64,000 nucleotides of DNA. Origin: Anaerolineales bacterium. GTDB taxonomy: Bacteria > Chloroflexota > Anaerolineae > Anaerolineales > UBA4823. The notes under the pieces were generated by a model. That model made no database searches and was not told the origin of the DNA. It saw nothing but the letters and a program-made list of their open reading frames with translations. Numbering within the stretch: the stretch's first letter is position 1; every line of letters begins with the position of its first letter. Below are positions 8,934 through 17,403 of this stretch, in pieces. The stretch covers positions 1 to 64,000 of the forward strand of contig JAFGJM010000039.1 of NCBI GenBank assembly GCA_016929095.1, written 5' to 3'. The translations under genes and the position numbers were made by a program.

Positions 8934-9629
8934 ATGGAAGTTACAAAAATTGAAAATGTTACCCGTGTTTTTAAAATTGGGAAAGTAGAGACCCAGGCTT
9001 TACGCGGCGTCAACCTCTCTATTGAGAATGGAGAATTCACGGCTTTGGTTGGTCCATCCGGTTCGGGTAAGACCACCCTTTTACAATTGATCGGTTGCCT
9101 GGACCAGCCGACCAGCGGGCAAGTATATATAAACGGTAAAGATGTCAGCAAATTAAACCGCAACCAACGCGCCGATATGCGTCGCGGGACGATTGGTTTT
9201 ATCTTTCAATTCTTTGCCCTCATTCCAACCCTGACAGCGTATGAAAATATTGAAATGCCATTACTGTTGGTTGGCGAGAGTCCAAAAAAGCGAAAGGAGC
9301 GGGTAACAGAATTGTTAGAAGCCGTCGAATTGACCGACCGCGCCCACCACCGCCCCGACCAACTGAGCGGCGGACAACAGCAGCGGGTTGCCGTTGCCCG
9401 TGCGCTGGCAGCCAGACCATCACTCATTCTAGCAGACGAACCCACTGCAAATTTAGATACACCGAATGGTAAACAAGTCATGGAAACCATGACACGGCTG
9501 AATCAAGAAACGGGGGTTACCTTTGTGTTTGCCACGCACGATCCGCGTGTTATTCAATATGCCCGCAGAGTGATCACTTTAAGAGATGGTGTTGTGATAG
9601 AAAATCATGCCGAAAAACCTGAGGTTTAG
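8934..9629 (+). CDS. ABC transporter ATP-binding protein, MacB/LolD-like
   Basis: About 231 residues. Walker A is GPSGSGKTT, the signature motif is LSGGQQQR, Walker B is [12 protein letters not shown] and the switch histidine is in ATHDPRV. The ATG at 8934 has an AGAAGGAG ribosome binding site and avoids a 47-nt overlap with the preceding gene that a longer frame would need. It energises the two FtsX-like permeases in the same operon. Confidence 0.93.
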   Translation: MEVTKIENVTRVFKIGKVETQALRGVNLSIENGEFTALVGPSGSGKTTLLQLIGCLDQPTSGQVYINGKDVSKLNRNQRADMRRGTIGFIFQFFALIPTLTAYENIEMPLLLVGESPKKRKERVTELLEAVELTDRAHHRPDQLSGGQQQRVAVARALAARPSLILADEPTANLDTPNGKQVMETMTRLNQETGVTFVFATHDPRVIQYARRVITLRDGVVIENHAEKPEV

Positions 9630-9663
9630 AAAGTCAGGAACAGTTTTTCACCAGGAGTGAATC

Positions 9664-10812
9664 ATGAAAATATATTGGTTGGCTATGACACTGATCGCTT
9701 TTATTCTGTCGGCATGTGGCGGGGTTAACTCTACGCCCACGGCGTTACCAACTGTTGTGTTAGAAGGAGGAAATGCCGGAACGGTTGCCGCTTCACACAC
9801 TGGCGGAGGTGTAATTGCTTCGGGTGTCGTTGTACCGAGTCAAAAAGCGGACATTGCCTTGGCGGTGGGGGGCAGGGTTGAATCGGTGGATGTGGTTGTT
9901 GGCGAACAGGTGCAGGCGGGGCAGGCATTAGTGCAATTAGAAGGCAAAGAGGCCGCTCAGGCGGCAGTCAGCGCTGCCCAGTTCGAGTTAGAACAGGCTC
10001 AGCAAGCCTTGGATGATCTGAAAACCCAGGCGGAATCCGACCGTATTCAAGCCATGCAAGAAATCGTGACTTTTGAACGTGCTGTTCGAGATGCCCAATA
10101 CGCTTTGGATAATTTCAATATTCCTTCGAATCAAGCTGGTTTGGATGCTGTCTCGGCTTTAAACAAAATGAAAGATGTTTTGGATGATGCACGGGAGGCC
10201 TTTGAACCCTATAAATTTAAATCCTCCGGAGATTCAACTCGCCAGGATTTGAAAGAAATGCTCGATCTGGCACAATCTGATTACAATGCTGCAGTCAGAC
10301 GGTTGCAATTGGAATACAACCTGGAAGTTGCTCAGGCGCAGCTAAACCAGGCGCAGCAAGATTATGCAGTTCTTAAAGACGGGCAGGACCCTGATAAAGT
10401 GCGGCTGGCAGAAGCACGTTTAGTGAATGCCCAAAACCAGCTTTCCGCAGCTCAAGCAGAGTTATCGCGCCTGAGCCTGATTGCACCCTTTGATGGGGTC
10501 GTATCAGAGGTCAACTTGCATAGCGGCGAATATGGTATTACCGGGCAGGCTATTTTGACGCTGGCTGATCTGGAGAATTTACGCGTAGAAACGACCGATT
10601 TGAGTGAACGGGATGTGCCACAGGTGAAAGTAGGGCAATCGGTGACCGTTAATGTAAAAGCATTGAATCGCGAGGAAAGCGGTAAGGTCAGTCAGATAGC
10701 CCCATTGGCAAGCACCCTGGGTGGGGATGTGGTTTATAAAGTGACTGTGGATCTGGATGAAATTCCGGAGGGATTACGTGAAGGCATGAGTGTGGAGGTG
10801 CAATTTGAATGA
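9664..10812 (+). CDS. HlyD/MFP-type periplasmic adaptor lipoprotein
   Basis: A 382-residue adaptor of the membrane-fusion-protein family. A lipoprotein signal peptide ends in the lipobox LSAC (cysteine at about 18). A biotinyl-lipoyl-like half motif (VGGRVESVDVVVGEQVQAGQALVQLEG) is followed by a long coiled-coil hairpin (about 95-255, rich in Ala, Gln and Glu), the second half motif (APFDGVVSEVNLHSGEYG) and a beta-barrel region. It completes a MacA-MacB-like exporter with the preceding genes. Confidence 0.9.
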   Translation: MKIYWLAMTLIAFILSACGGVNSTPTALPTVVLEGGNAGTVAASHTGGGVIASGVVVPSQKADIALAVGGRVESVDVVVGEQVQAGQALVQLEGKEAAQAAVSAAQFELEQAQQALDDLKTQAESDRIQAMQEIVTFERAVRDAQYALDNFNIPSNQAGLDAVSALNKMKDVLDDAREAFEPYKFKSSGDSTRQDLKEMLDLAQSDYNAAVRRLQLEYNLEVAQAQLNQAQQDYAVLKDGQDPDKVRLAEARLVNAQNQLSAAQAELSRLSLIAPFDGVVSEVNLHSGEYGITGQAILTLADLENLRVETTDLSERDVPQVKVGQSVTVNVKALNREESGKVSQIAPLASTLGGDVVYKVTVDLDEIPEGLREGMSVEVQFE

Positions 10813-10825
10813 TGCCCCCTCCCAG

Positions 10826-10860
10826 CCTCCCCCATTTTCAAAGCACGAAAATGGGGGAGG
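10826..10860 (+). terminator. Perfect 14-bp hairpin after the export operon
   Basis: CCTCCCCCATTTTC (10826-10839) and its exact complement (10847-10860) enclose a 7-nt loop AAAGCAC. No T-run follows on the plus strand, so termination is only a suggestion. The right arm is also the first unit of the adjoining tandem repeat. Confidence 0.5.
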
Positions 10861-11033
10861 GGAAAATTGGGGGCTTCATAATCAAAGCACGAAAATGGGG
10901 GAGGGGAAAATTGGGGGCTTCATAATCAAAGCACGAAAATGGGGGAGGGGAAAATAGGGGCTCATTTTCAAAGCACGAAAATGGGGGAGGGGAAAATTGG
11001 GGGCTTCATAACCAAAGCACGAAAATGGGGAGA
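10840..11033. repeat. Tandem 44-bp minisatellite, about 4.5 copies
   Basis: Units beginning AAAGCACGAAAATGGGGG start at 10840, 10884, 10928, 10970 and 11014, that is periods of 44, 44, 42 and 44 bp. The last copy is cut short. Each unit is G-rich on the plus strand with runs of four to five G. The fourth junction differs (a CTCATTTTC variant). The array lies between the exporter operon and a nucleotidyltransferase-like pair. Confidence 0.92.
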
Positions 11034-11053
11034 AGTGTCTTTGTGGTTTATTG

Positions 11054-11308
11054 ATGATTGCCTTATGCTATAATCTTTTTCTGGCTCAGAAAGATGAATT
11101 GAAAGCATATAAGAAGCGTTGGGAGGATGTTGAGACTGTACAAAGGGAAGAGAGTATCAATTCCTCTTTTAACCTGCGTTGGAAGCAATTAAATTCAATA
11201 TATCGGATGGCGCAAGGTTTGGGGGTAATTCAACCCGACCTTTCCGAATATGGGGTGTATGAAAGATGGGCAACACTAAAAGAAAAGCTGACTATTCCCA
11301 AAGCATAG
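11054..11308 (+). CDS. Small hypothetical protein paired with the nucleotidyltransferase-like gene
   Basis: Up to 84 residues, rich in charged and aromatic residues (KAYKKRWEDVETVQREE at the centre of the N-terminal half); it looks alpha-helical. The start is uncertain: ATG 11054 overlaps a TATAAT-like sequence (11069-11074), and a TTG at 11099 would give a shorter protein starting just before the conserved-looking part. I do not recognise the family. Small helical proteins encoded directly before AbiEii-like nucleotidyltransferases are often partners, so the two may function together. Confidence 0.5.
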   Translation: MIALCYNLFLAQKDELKAYKKRWEDVETVQREESINSSFNLRWKQLNSIYRMAQGLGVIQPDLSEYGVYERWATLKEKLTIPKA

Positions 11309-11374
11309 CACAATTAGTAAAGCCGCTTTTAGCTGCTCAATAATTAATTAATTAATCATTTTTCCAATCAAGGA

Positions 11375-11866
11375 GTGATCATTGGGGGAATTGCTGTAAG
11401 TTTACTTGGCAAACCGCGACTGACCGCGGATGTTGATGCAGTTATATTATTAAGCATTGAGGAGATCCCCAAAATTATAAAAGCTGCATCTGAATTAGGG
11501 TTACAGCCACGCATAGCTCAAGTTGAGGCATTCGCCAGAAAAAACCGCATACTTTTAGTCCGACATGAAGAAAGCGGGATTGATGTTGATATTTCATTAG
11601 GAGTACTTCCCTTTGAGATTGAAATGGTTGAGAGAAGCAATATTGTTGAAATTGAAACGCATCGATTACAATTACCCACCCCGGAAGACTTGATAATCCT
11701 TAAAGCAGTTGCCTATCGTCCTAAAGATTTACTTGATATTAAAGAAATTATCAATAATCATCCGAAAATTGACCGAAGACGATTTGAATCTTGGGTTACT
11801 CAATTTTCTGAAGCGTTGGAAATACCCGAAATTTGGGATGATATAAAAAAGAATATTAGAAAATAA
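11375..11866 (+). CDS. Nucleotidyltransferase-fold protein (AbiEii/DUF6036-like), N terminus apparently lost
   Basis: About 163 residues matching the core of small nucleotidyltransferases: IIGGIAVSLLGKPRLTADVD at the very start supplies the GG and DxD catalytic pattern, and TPEDLIILKAVAYRPKDLLDI is typical of the C-terminal part. Relatives usually have 15-25 more residues before this motif. Here an in-frame stop lies at 11345 and no ATG exists. GTG 11375 overlaps an AAGGAG sequence, so real initiation may be at ATT 11381, or the gene may be 5'-decayed. Such proteins act in toxin-antitoxin or abortive-infection pairs. Confidence 0.65.
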   Translation: MIIGGIAVSLLGKPRLTADVDAVILLSIEEIPKIIKAASELGLQPRIAQVEAFARKNRILLVRHEESGIDVDISLGVLPFEIEMVERSNIVEIETHRLQLPTPEDLIILKAVAYRPKDLLDIKEIINNHPKIDRRRFESWVTQFSEALEIPEIWDDIKKNIRK

Positions 11867-12192
11867 TTTTTGTATTAGCGAACCTGGTCATTTTTTTAAT
11901 GTAACTAATCATTGAGGCCAGCAATTTATTTTTATCGCGTTAACTAGGATACCCATCCTCACTCGATTACAGATAATAGATGGGTATGTCAATTTAATAA
12001 CCGCCTATTAAAAAGATATTCACCTCTAGGAAATCATCTGATTTCTTAATTATAATCATCGAATCTTATTATACTAAGGCAGTTGATAGTACAATAGCAG
12101 GTATCGCTCACAGTAACACTTGGTGGCGCAGGGCGCCTCGCTTTGGATACTGGATTGGCGAAATTTCAGGAAGGAGTCAATAAAAAAAAATC
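11867..12192. other. Intergenic region before the MttB homologue
   Basis: About 325 bp with no coding potential. It contains an inverted repeat with 9-bp arms (ATACCCATC 11949-11957, GATGGGTAT 11979-11987) and a short GC-rich dyad (GGCGC / GCGCC at 12125-12137). An AGGAAGGAG ribosome binding site lies around 12168-12176, unusually far (about 16 nt) from the ATG at 12193. No cobalamin riboswitch consensus was recognised. Confidence 0.5.
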
Positions 12193-13644
12193 ATGCCAAA
12201 GAACATCAAATCCATTTCCAATCCAAAATTACATCTGGATATCCTGACAGCCGATGATATCAATCGTCTCCACGATGCGACCCTGAATATTATTGAAAAT
12301 GTAGGCATAAGGTTTAAATCTGAACGGGCATTAGAAATTTGGGAAGCAAATGGCGCCAAAGTTGATCACGAAACAATGATCGTTAAAGCCAAACCATCTC
12401 TGATCGAAGAAGCGATCAAGAAGGCTCCGCCCATTTACCCGCTGTGTGCTCGCGACCAATCACAGGATCTTATGCTAGACGGTAACCATGTTTTCGTTGG
12501 TACGGATGGCTGCGGCGTGGAAGTGATCGATATTCATACCGGTCAGAGAAGGACTTCATGCCTGCAAGATGTACGTGATATCGCTCGTGTAGCAGATGCT
12601 GCCGAAGAAGTCGCTTTCCATTGGGTGCCTGTTTCGGCGCAGGATACACCATCTGAATCACGCGGCTTGCACGAGATCAAAGCTATCTGGGAGAATTCAA
12701 CCAAGCATGTCCAAACCGAGAGTATCTACAGCATAAAGGAAGGCTGGGCAGCGGTCGAAATGGCATCGGCTATCGTAGGCGGGAGAGATAAACTCCGCCA
12801 ACGACCGGTGCTTTCGATTATGCAATGCACCGCGCCGCCACTCGGTCATGACGGCGGCAGCCTGGATGCCGCATTGATTGCAGCAGAGGTGGGCTTGCCA
12901 ACTGGTTTTATGACCATGGCTTCGTGCCTGACCACTGGCCCAGCTACCATGGCGGGCACTTTAGCAGTGGGAAATGCCGAAGTCATCGCCGGCACTGCTT
13001 TGTTGCAATTAGCTTTCCCTGGGGCGCCGGTATTTTATGCTGCGGCGCAAACAGCTTCCGATTTACGAAACGGCGCCTATACCGGCGGAGGACCGGAAGA
13101 TTTCCTCTTCGGCGCAGCGCAAAACGTGCTTTCCGATTTCTATAACATTCCTCTCTCCATGGGGTCCTTTGCTACAGGCGCTAAAGAGCCCAACTGGCAG
13201 GCTGGTTTAGAAAATGCGCTGTCGACGTTTATGGCTTCGGTCGTCATGTCTGATATGCTGTTGGGGGTAGGCTTCTTGCACGGCAGCCGCATCTGGTCTT
13301 ACGCCGAAATGATGATGGACTGTGAAATTTTCTCCATTATCCATAAGATGATGAAGGGCATCGAAGTCAATGACGAAACCCTGGCGTTGGATACCATTGC
13401 CAATGTAGGCCCGGGAGGTATTTTCCTGGCGCAAAAACACACCAAAAAGCATATGCGGGAGGTCTTTCTGCCTCAATTTTTGGATCGTCGTCCATATAAC
13501 GAATGGGAGGAGAAGAAGGATAACGCTGCCGATTGGGCGTTGGCAAAAGCCGCCGATATCCTGGCTACCCATCAACCGGATCCGTTAGATCCTAAGTTGA
13601 GCGCTGAAATGGCGAAAATTATCGCTTCAGTGGAGAAGAAATAA
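12193..13644 (+). CDS. MttB-family (trimethylamine methyltransferase-like) corrinoid methyltransferase, non-pyrrolysine
   Basis: A 483-residue protein of the MttB superfamily, with a TIM-barrel core and the usual landmarks (LTADDINRLHDATLNIIENVG near the N terminus, NVGPGGIFLAQKHTKKHMRE and DRRPYNEWEE near the C terminus). The reading frame has no internal amber codon, so it is a non-pyrrolysine member like the glycine betaine, proline betaine or carnitine demethylases MtgB, MtpB and MtcB. It should pass a methyl group from a quaternary amine to a corrinoid protein. No corrinoid gene is adjacent, so it probably uses one encoded elsewhere, perhaps the one at 39544-40188. Confidence 0.88.
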   Translation: MPKNIKSISNPKLHLDILTADDINRLHDATLNIIENVGIRFKSERALEIWEANGAKVDHETMIVKAKPSLIEEAIKKAPPIYPLCARDQSQDLMLDGNHVFVGTDGCGVEVIDIHTGQRRTSCLQDVRDIARVADAAEEVAFHWVPVSAQDTPSESRGLHEIKAIWENSTKHVQTESIYSIKEGWAAVEMASAIVGGRDKLRQRPVLSIMQCTAPPLGHDGGSLDAALIAAEVGLPTGFMTMASCLTTGPATMAGTLAVGNAEVIAGTALLQLAFPGAPVFYAAAQTASDLRNGAYTGGGPEDFLFGAAQNVLSDFYNIPLSMGSFATGAKEPNWQAGLENALSTFMASVVMSDMLLGVGFLHGSRIWSYAEMMMDCEIFSIIHKMMKGIEVNDETLALDTIANVGPGGIFLAQKHTKKHMREVFLPQFLDRRPYNEWEEKKDNAADWALAKAADILATHQPDPLDPKLSAEMAKIIASVEKK

Positions 13645-13682
13645 GACAATTTCAGGAAATATGGGTCAGTAACAAAATTTTT

Positions 13683-13713
13683 GTTGCGACACACATGTGA
13701 AGTGTGTCGCAAC
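13683..13713 (+). terminator. Hairpin terminator after the MttB homologue
   Basis: A perfect 12-bp stem, GTTGCGACACAC with GTGTGTCGCAAC, encloses a 7-nt loop. It is preceded by an AAAATTTTT tract and followed by TGTTTAATATTT, consistent with a rho-independent terminator between mttB and the next operon. Confidence 0.65.
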
Positions 13714-13795
13714 TGTTTAATATTTACTATCGTATATAATATAACGAATGATTTTCTAAATCCTAAAATATTATCCTACAGTAAAAGCAGGGACA

Positions 13796-14731
13796 ATGGA
13801 TGCTATTCAAGTAAATGATCTATATAAATCCTTTGGTGATGTAAAGGCTGTTCAAGGGGTGAGTTTTATGGTTGAACAGGGGCATATCTTCAGTTTACTG
13901 GGACCAAACGGCGCTGGAAAAACCACGATCATCGCCATGCTGTCCACCTTGCTTCGCCCGGATCAAGGCGACGCGCAGGTTATGGGGCATTCGATCCGTG
14001 AAGATCCGATGGGCGTCAAGTCTGTGTTGGGGGTGGTGCCGCAGGAGATCGCACTATATGAAGATTTATCGGCGCGCGAGAATCTGACCTTTTGGGGGAA
14101 GATGTATGGCTTGCGCGGACCGATATTGAAGACTCGGGTTGACGAAGTGTTGGAAATGATCGGTCTTACCGAGCGCGCCAAGGGGGCGGTGAGTAAATTC
14201 TCCGGGGGGATGAAGCGGCGGGTGAATATCGGTGTGGCGCTATTACATAAACCACAAGTTATATATATGGATGAGCCTACCGTAGGGATAGATCCGCAAT
14301 CGCGGCGCAATATTTTGGATAGCGTGGTGGCGCTTAAAGACCAGGGGATGACTGTACTATACACCACACACTACATGGAAGAGGCGCAGGAATTATCAGA
14401 TGAGATTGCCATCATGGATATTGGCAAGGTCGTTGCTGAGGGGACGCATAACGAACTCGTAAAAATTGTGGGGGAAATGGACCGCATCACCTTAACCATC
14501 AACACCGAAGGAAGTCGTGTTCTGGAAGATTGGAAGGCAGTCTCCGGGGTTACGCAGATCACCAGCGAAGATGGCGTCATTACGGTACTGGCAGACGACA
14601 GCAACCTGGTCTTGCCGCGTTTGTTCGACTCTGCCGCCAATTTGGATGTTCGTATCACATCAGTGGATATTCAGGAACCCAATCTGGAAGCTGTGTTCCT
14701 GCATCTAACCGGCAGAGCGCTACGCGATTAG
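13796..14731 (+). CDS. ABC-2 type exporter, ATP-binding protein
   Basis: A 311-residue ATPase of the DrrA/CcmA type. Walker A is GPNGAGKTT, the signature is FSGGMKRR, Walker B is VIYMDEPTVGID and the switch histidine is in TTHYMEEA. A C-terminal extension of about 80 residues (MDRITLTINTEGS onward) is usual for this class. Two ABC-2 permeases follow immediately, so the three genes form one transporter, of the type that exports drugs, antibiotics or lipids. Confidence 0.93.
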   Translation: MDAIQVNDLYKSFGDVKAVQGVSFMVEQGHIFSLLGPNGAGKTTIIAMLSTLLRPDQGDAQVMGHSIREDPMGVKSVLGVVPQEIALYEDLSARENLTFWGKMYGLRGPILKTRVDEVLEMIGLTERAKGAVSKFSGGMKRRVNIGVALLHKPQVIYMDEPTVGIDPQSRRNILDSVVALKDQGMTVLYTTHYMEEAQELSDEIAIMDIGKVVAEGTHNELVKIVGEMDRITLTINTEGSRVLEDWKAVSGVTQITSEDGVITVLADDSNLVLPRLFDSAANLDVRITSVDIQEPNLEAVFLHLTGRALRD

Positions 14732-14738
14732 GATTATT

Positions 14739-16040
14739 ATGAAAATTCTTGATATCGCGATAAAGGATGTGGTGCATGGATTGCGTAGTTCAGTATTTTT
14801 AGCTTTTACATTTGTCATTCCATTGCTAATTACCAGTTTGTTTTATTTCATGTTTGGTCGAATTTCTGAGGAAAACGATTTCTCGCTGCCCACTACAAAG
14901 ATCATTGTTGCTAATCTGGATAAAGGAGGACCGAAATTTCAGGTCAGCACCAATTCCATACCGGGTGGGAAACGCGCCGATACAATGGGCGAATTAATTG
15001 TCAATATATTATCGGATGAAGAGATGGCAGATTTGATCCAAGTTACCCTTGCGCCCGATGCAACCACAGCAAAATCCGCAGTTGATAACCAGCAAGCGCA
15101 GGTAGCCCTGATCATTCCTGAAGATTTTTCGCAACAATATGCAGATACTTATGGAGAAGCAACTATTGAGTTTTACCAGGATCCCACACTGACCATCGGC
15201 CCAATGATTGTCAGGTCGATCATGGATCAGTTTATGGATGGCATGTCGGGTGTGAAAATTGCCATTACTGTTGCGTTAGATCAAGAGCAGGTGGTAACGT
15301 ATACGCTTATTGGCAATCTTATTCAACAATATATCACGTCGTCTCTGGCGCAATCCGAAGATGTGGAAGACGAACTTCTAACCATCATTCCACCGAAATC
15401 CGATGTAACCGATACTGCGCAAGAAGAGAAAAATATGTTGCTGAGTATTATTACGCCAATAATGGGTGGTTTTATGACATTTTTCGCTTTTTATACCGGC
15501 ACGGCTTCTTCTGAGAATATTTTGCAAGAAGAAGAGAAACATACATTACAGCGTTTATTTACTACTCCGACCCCGCAATCGGCGATATTAAGCGGAAAAT
15601 TCCTGGCAGTGTTCTTAACTGTGTTTTTACAGATTGTTTTGTTAATGGTTGCCGCACATATTATTTTTGGGATTCAATGGGGAAATTTTCCGTCTGTAGC
15701 TTTCGTGGCATTGGGTATTATTTTAACTGCTTCATCTTGCGGGATTTTTATCAATTCATTTGTTGCCAGCACACGGCAAGGCGGCGTGGTTTTTGGCGGC
15801 ATATTAACTATTACGGGAATGCTCGGTATGATCCGCACATTTGGCATGAGTTCGACCACAGAAACACTCGGCAACACGGTTGCGCTCCTGGTGCCGCAGG
15901 GATGGGCGGTGCGGGGTTTGCTTCAAGCTATGGATGGACTTCCGATACAAAATGTACTTATCACTTTTTTGGTTATGGTAGTATGGAGTATTGTGTTTTT
16001 TAGCGTGGGAGTATGGCGGTTCAATCACCGCTACGCATAA
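14739..16040 (+). CDS. ABC-2 type transporter permease (first)
   Basis: A 433-residue protein with the YhgE/ABC-2 layout: one N-terminal membrane helix (about 18-38), a large extracytoplasmic domain to about residue 235, then five or six helices and the characteristic EEEKHTLQRLFTTPTPQSAILSGK cytoplasmic motif. It starts 7 nt after the ATPase gene and pairs with the next permease. Confidence 0.9.
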   Translation: MKILDIAIKDVVHGLRSSVFLAFTFVIPLLITSLFYFMFGRISEENDFSLPTTKIIVANLDKGGPKFQVSTNSIPGGKRADTMGELIVNILSDEEMADLIQVTLAPDATTAKSAVDNQQAQVALIIPEDFSQQYADTYGEATIEFYQDPTLTIGPMIVRSIMDQFMDGMSGVKIAITVALDQEQVVTYTLIGNLIQQYITSSLAQSEDVEDELLTIIPPKSDVTDTAQEEKNMLLSIITPIMGGFMTFFAFYTGTASSENILQEEEKHTLQRLFTTPTPQSAILSGKFLAVFLTVFLQIVLLMVAAHIIFGIQWGNFPSVAFVALGIILTASSCGIFINSFVASTRQGGVVFGGILTITGMLGMIRTFGMSSTTETLGNTVALLVPQGWAVRGLLQAMDGLPIQNVLITFLVMVVWSIVFFSVGVWRFNHRYA

Positions 16041-16049
16041 AAGGGTACT

Positions 16050-17243
16050 ATGCTCAGAACATTTGATATTGTAATCAAAGATATTCACCAAATTCTGATT
16101 GACCGTCAATCCTTCTTGTTTCTATTGATAATGCCAGTTGCTTTCACATTCCTTTTTGGATATGCTTCGGGTGGATTTAGCAGCGGCACCTCAGATAGTC
16201 GATTGCCAGTGGGTTTTATATCCAGGGATTCCAATTGGTTTAGCCAGGAATTACGCAATTTACTGGCTGATTCAGAGATTATCCGTTTACAAGAATTTAG
16301 TGCTTCAAAACAAGACGAAATGGAGAATTTAATTGCCAATGAAAAACTGGCTGCCGGGTTGATCATTCCAGAGCACTATGGCGCTCATTTTCTAAAAGGA
16401 AAACCGGGGAAAATTATATTGATTGCCGATGATTCTGCAACCAGTACCACGACCATAAAAAGCACCGTATTATCCACGCTTATTCGTCTTGATAGCGCCA
16501 CACAAACCGCAAATATCATGGAGCAAATGGTAGGCAATCAGACTCCTTTTGATTATATCTTCGAAGAGACTTTATCTGCCTGGGAGACACCACCCATTCG
16601 AATTGATGAAATAAAAAGCGACGCTATTGATCCCGATGTAAACGAAGCGTTAGCGCATATTTCACCTGGCATGATGCTGCAATTCGCGATTGCTAGTTTA
16701 ATGACTTCAGCACAAATCATAGTCAATGAGCGCAAATCCCGGTCTTTACAGCGTCTGTTCACAACGGCTACCAGCCGAATTCACATCCTTACAGGTCATT
16801 TTATCGCCATTTTTGTGATAATTTTTTGCCAGTTCACCCTATTGATCATTTTTGGAACATTTGCGCTTCAGGTTAATTATTTGCGCAACCCACCGGCGAC
16901 TCTTTTAGTGGCAATTTCATCCGCATTGTGCATAGCTGCCCTGGGATTATTGGTTGGCGTAGTTTCAAAAAATGAAGATCAGGCAGTAGTATTCTCTCTA
17001 ATTCCTATGTTTGTATTTTCCGGGATCGGAGGCGCCTGGATGCCTTTGGAGTTCACCAGTCCTACTTTTCAAATGATCGGGCATGTTTCACCGATTGCCT
17101 GGGCTATGGATGGATTTGAAAATATTGCCATACGCGGACTTGGATTCAACTCTGTACTACTGCCAGCAGCAGCTTTAGTGGGGTATGCAATTTTATTTTT
17201 CTCTTTGGCAGCCTGGCGTTTTCAAGTGACCCAGGAACAATGA
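16050..17243 (+). CDS. ABC-2 type transporter permease (second)
   Basis: A 397-residue permease of the same architecture as its neighbour, with an N-terminal helix (LFLLIMPVAFTFLFGY), an external domain and a C-terminal membrane domain preceded by NERKSRSLQRLFTTATSRIHI. Different from the first permease in sequence, so the exporter is probably a heterodimer. It starts 9 nt after the preceding stop. Confidence 0.9.
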   Translation: MLRTFDIVIKDIHQILIDRQSFLFLLIMPVAFTFLFGYASGGFSSGTSDSRLPVGFISRDSNWFSQELRNLLADSEIIRLQEFSASKQDEMENLIANEKLAAGLIIPEHYGAHFLKGKPGKIILIADDSATSTTTIKSTVLSTLIRLDSATQTANIMEQMVGNQTPFDYIFEETLSAWETPPIRIDEIKSDAIDPDVNEALAHISPGMMLQFAIASLMTSAQIIVNERKSRSLQRLFTTATSRIHILTGHFIAIFVIIFCQFTLLIIFGTFALQVNYLRNPPATLLVAISSALCIAALGLLVGVVSKNEDQAVVFSLIPMFVFSGIGGAWMPLEFTSPTFQMIGHVSPIAWAMDGFENIAIRGLGFNSVLLPAAALVGYAILFFSLAAWRFQVTQEQ

Positions 17244-17403
17244 TATTTTTTAAGGAATCCCCGAAACAAGATAACTAAAAAAAAACAGATAAATAATACA
17301 TTTGAAAGAAGAATCGCCCATCGCTTTGAACCAATTTCAAAACAAGGGGGTAAGCTTAAATGTGAAATTGTAAAAAAAATCGTTGATTGGAGGTGTGACC
17401 AGG

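Noticed and set aside
10826..11033. CRISPR array in the repeat region
   Set aside because: Units are directly adjacent with no unique spacers and no cas genes nearby; it is a minisatellite.
11867..12192. Cobalamin riboswitch upstream of the MttB homologue
   Set aside because: The dyads present do not match the conserved B12-box or core of cobalamin riboswitches.
12193..13644. Pyrrolysine-containing MttB
   Set aside because: The gene is a continuous 483-codon frame without an internal TAG, and no pylT, pylS or pylBCD genes are visible.
13683..13713. CGACACA...TGTGTCG dyad considered as a second Crp-type site
   Set aside because: The half-sites are in the wrong order (CGACA before TGTCG, outward-facing) and the 12-bp stem lies behind mttB, so terminator is the better reading.
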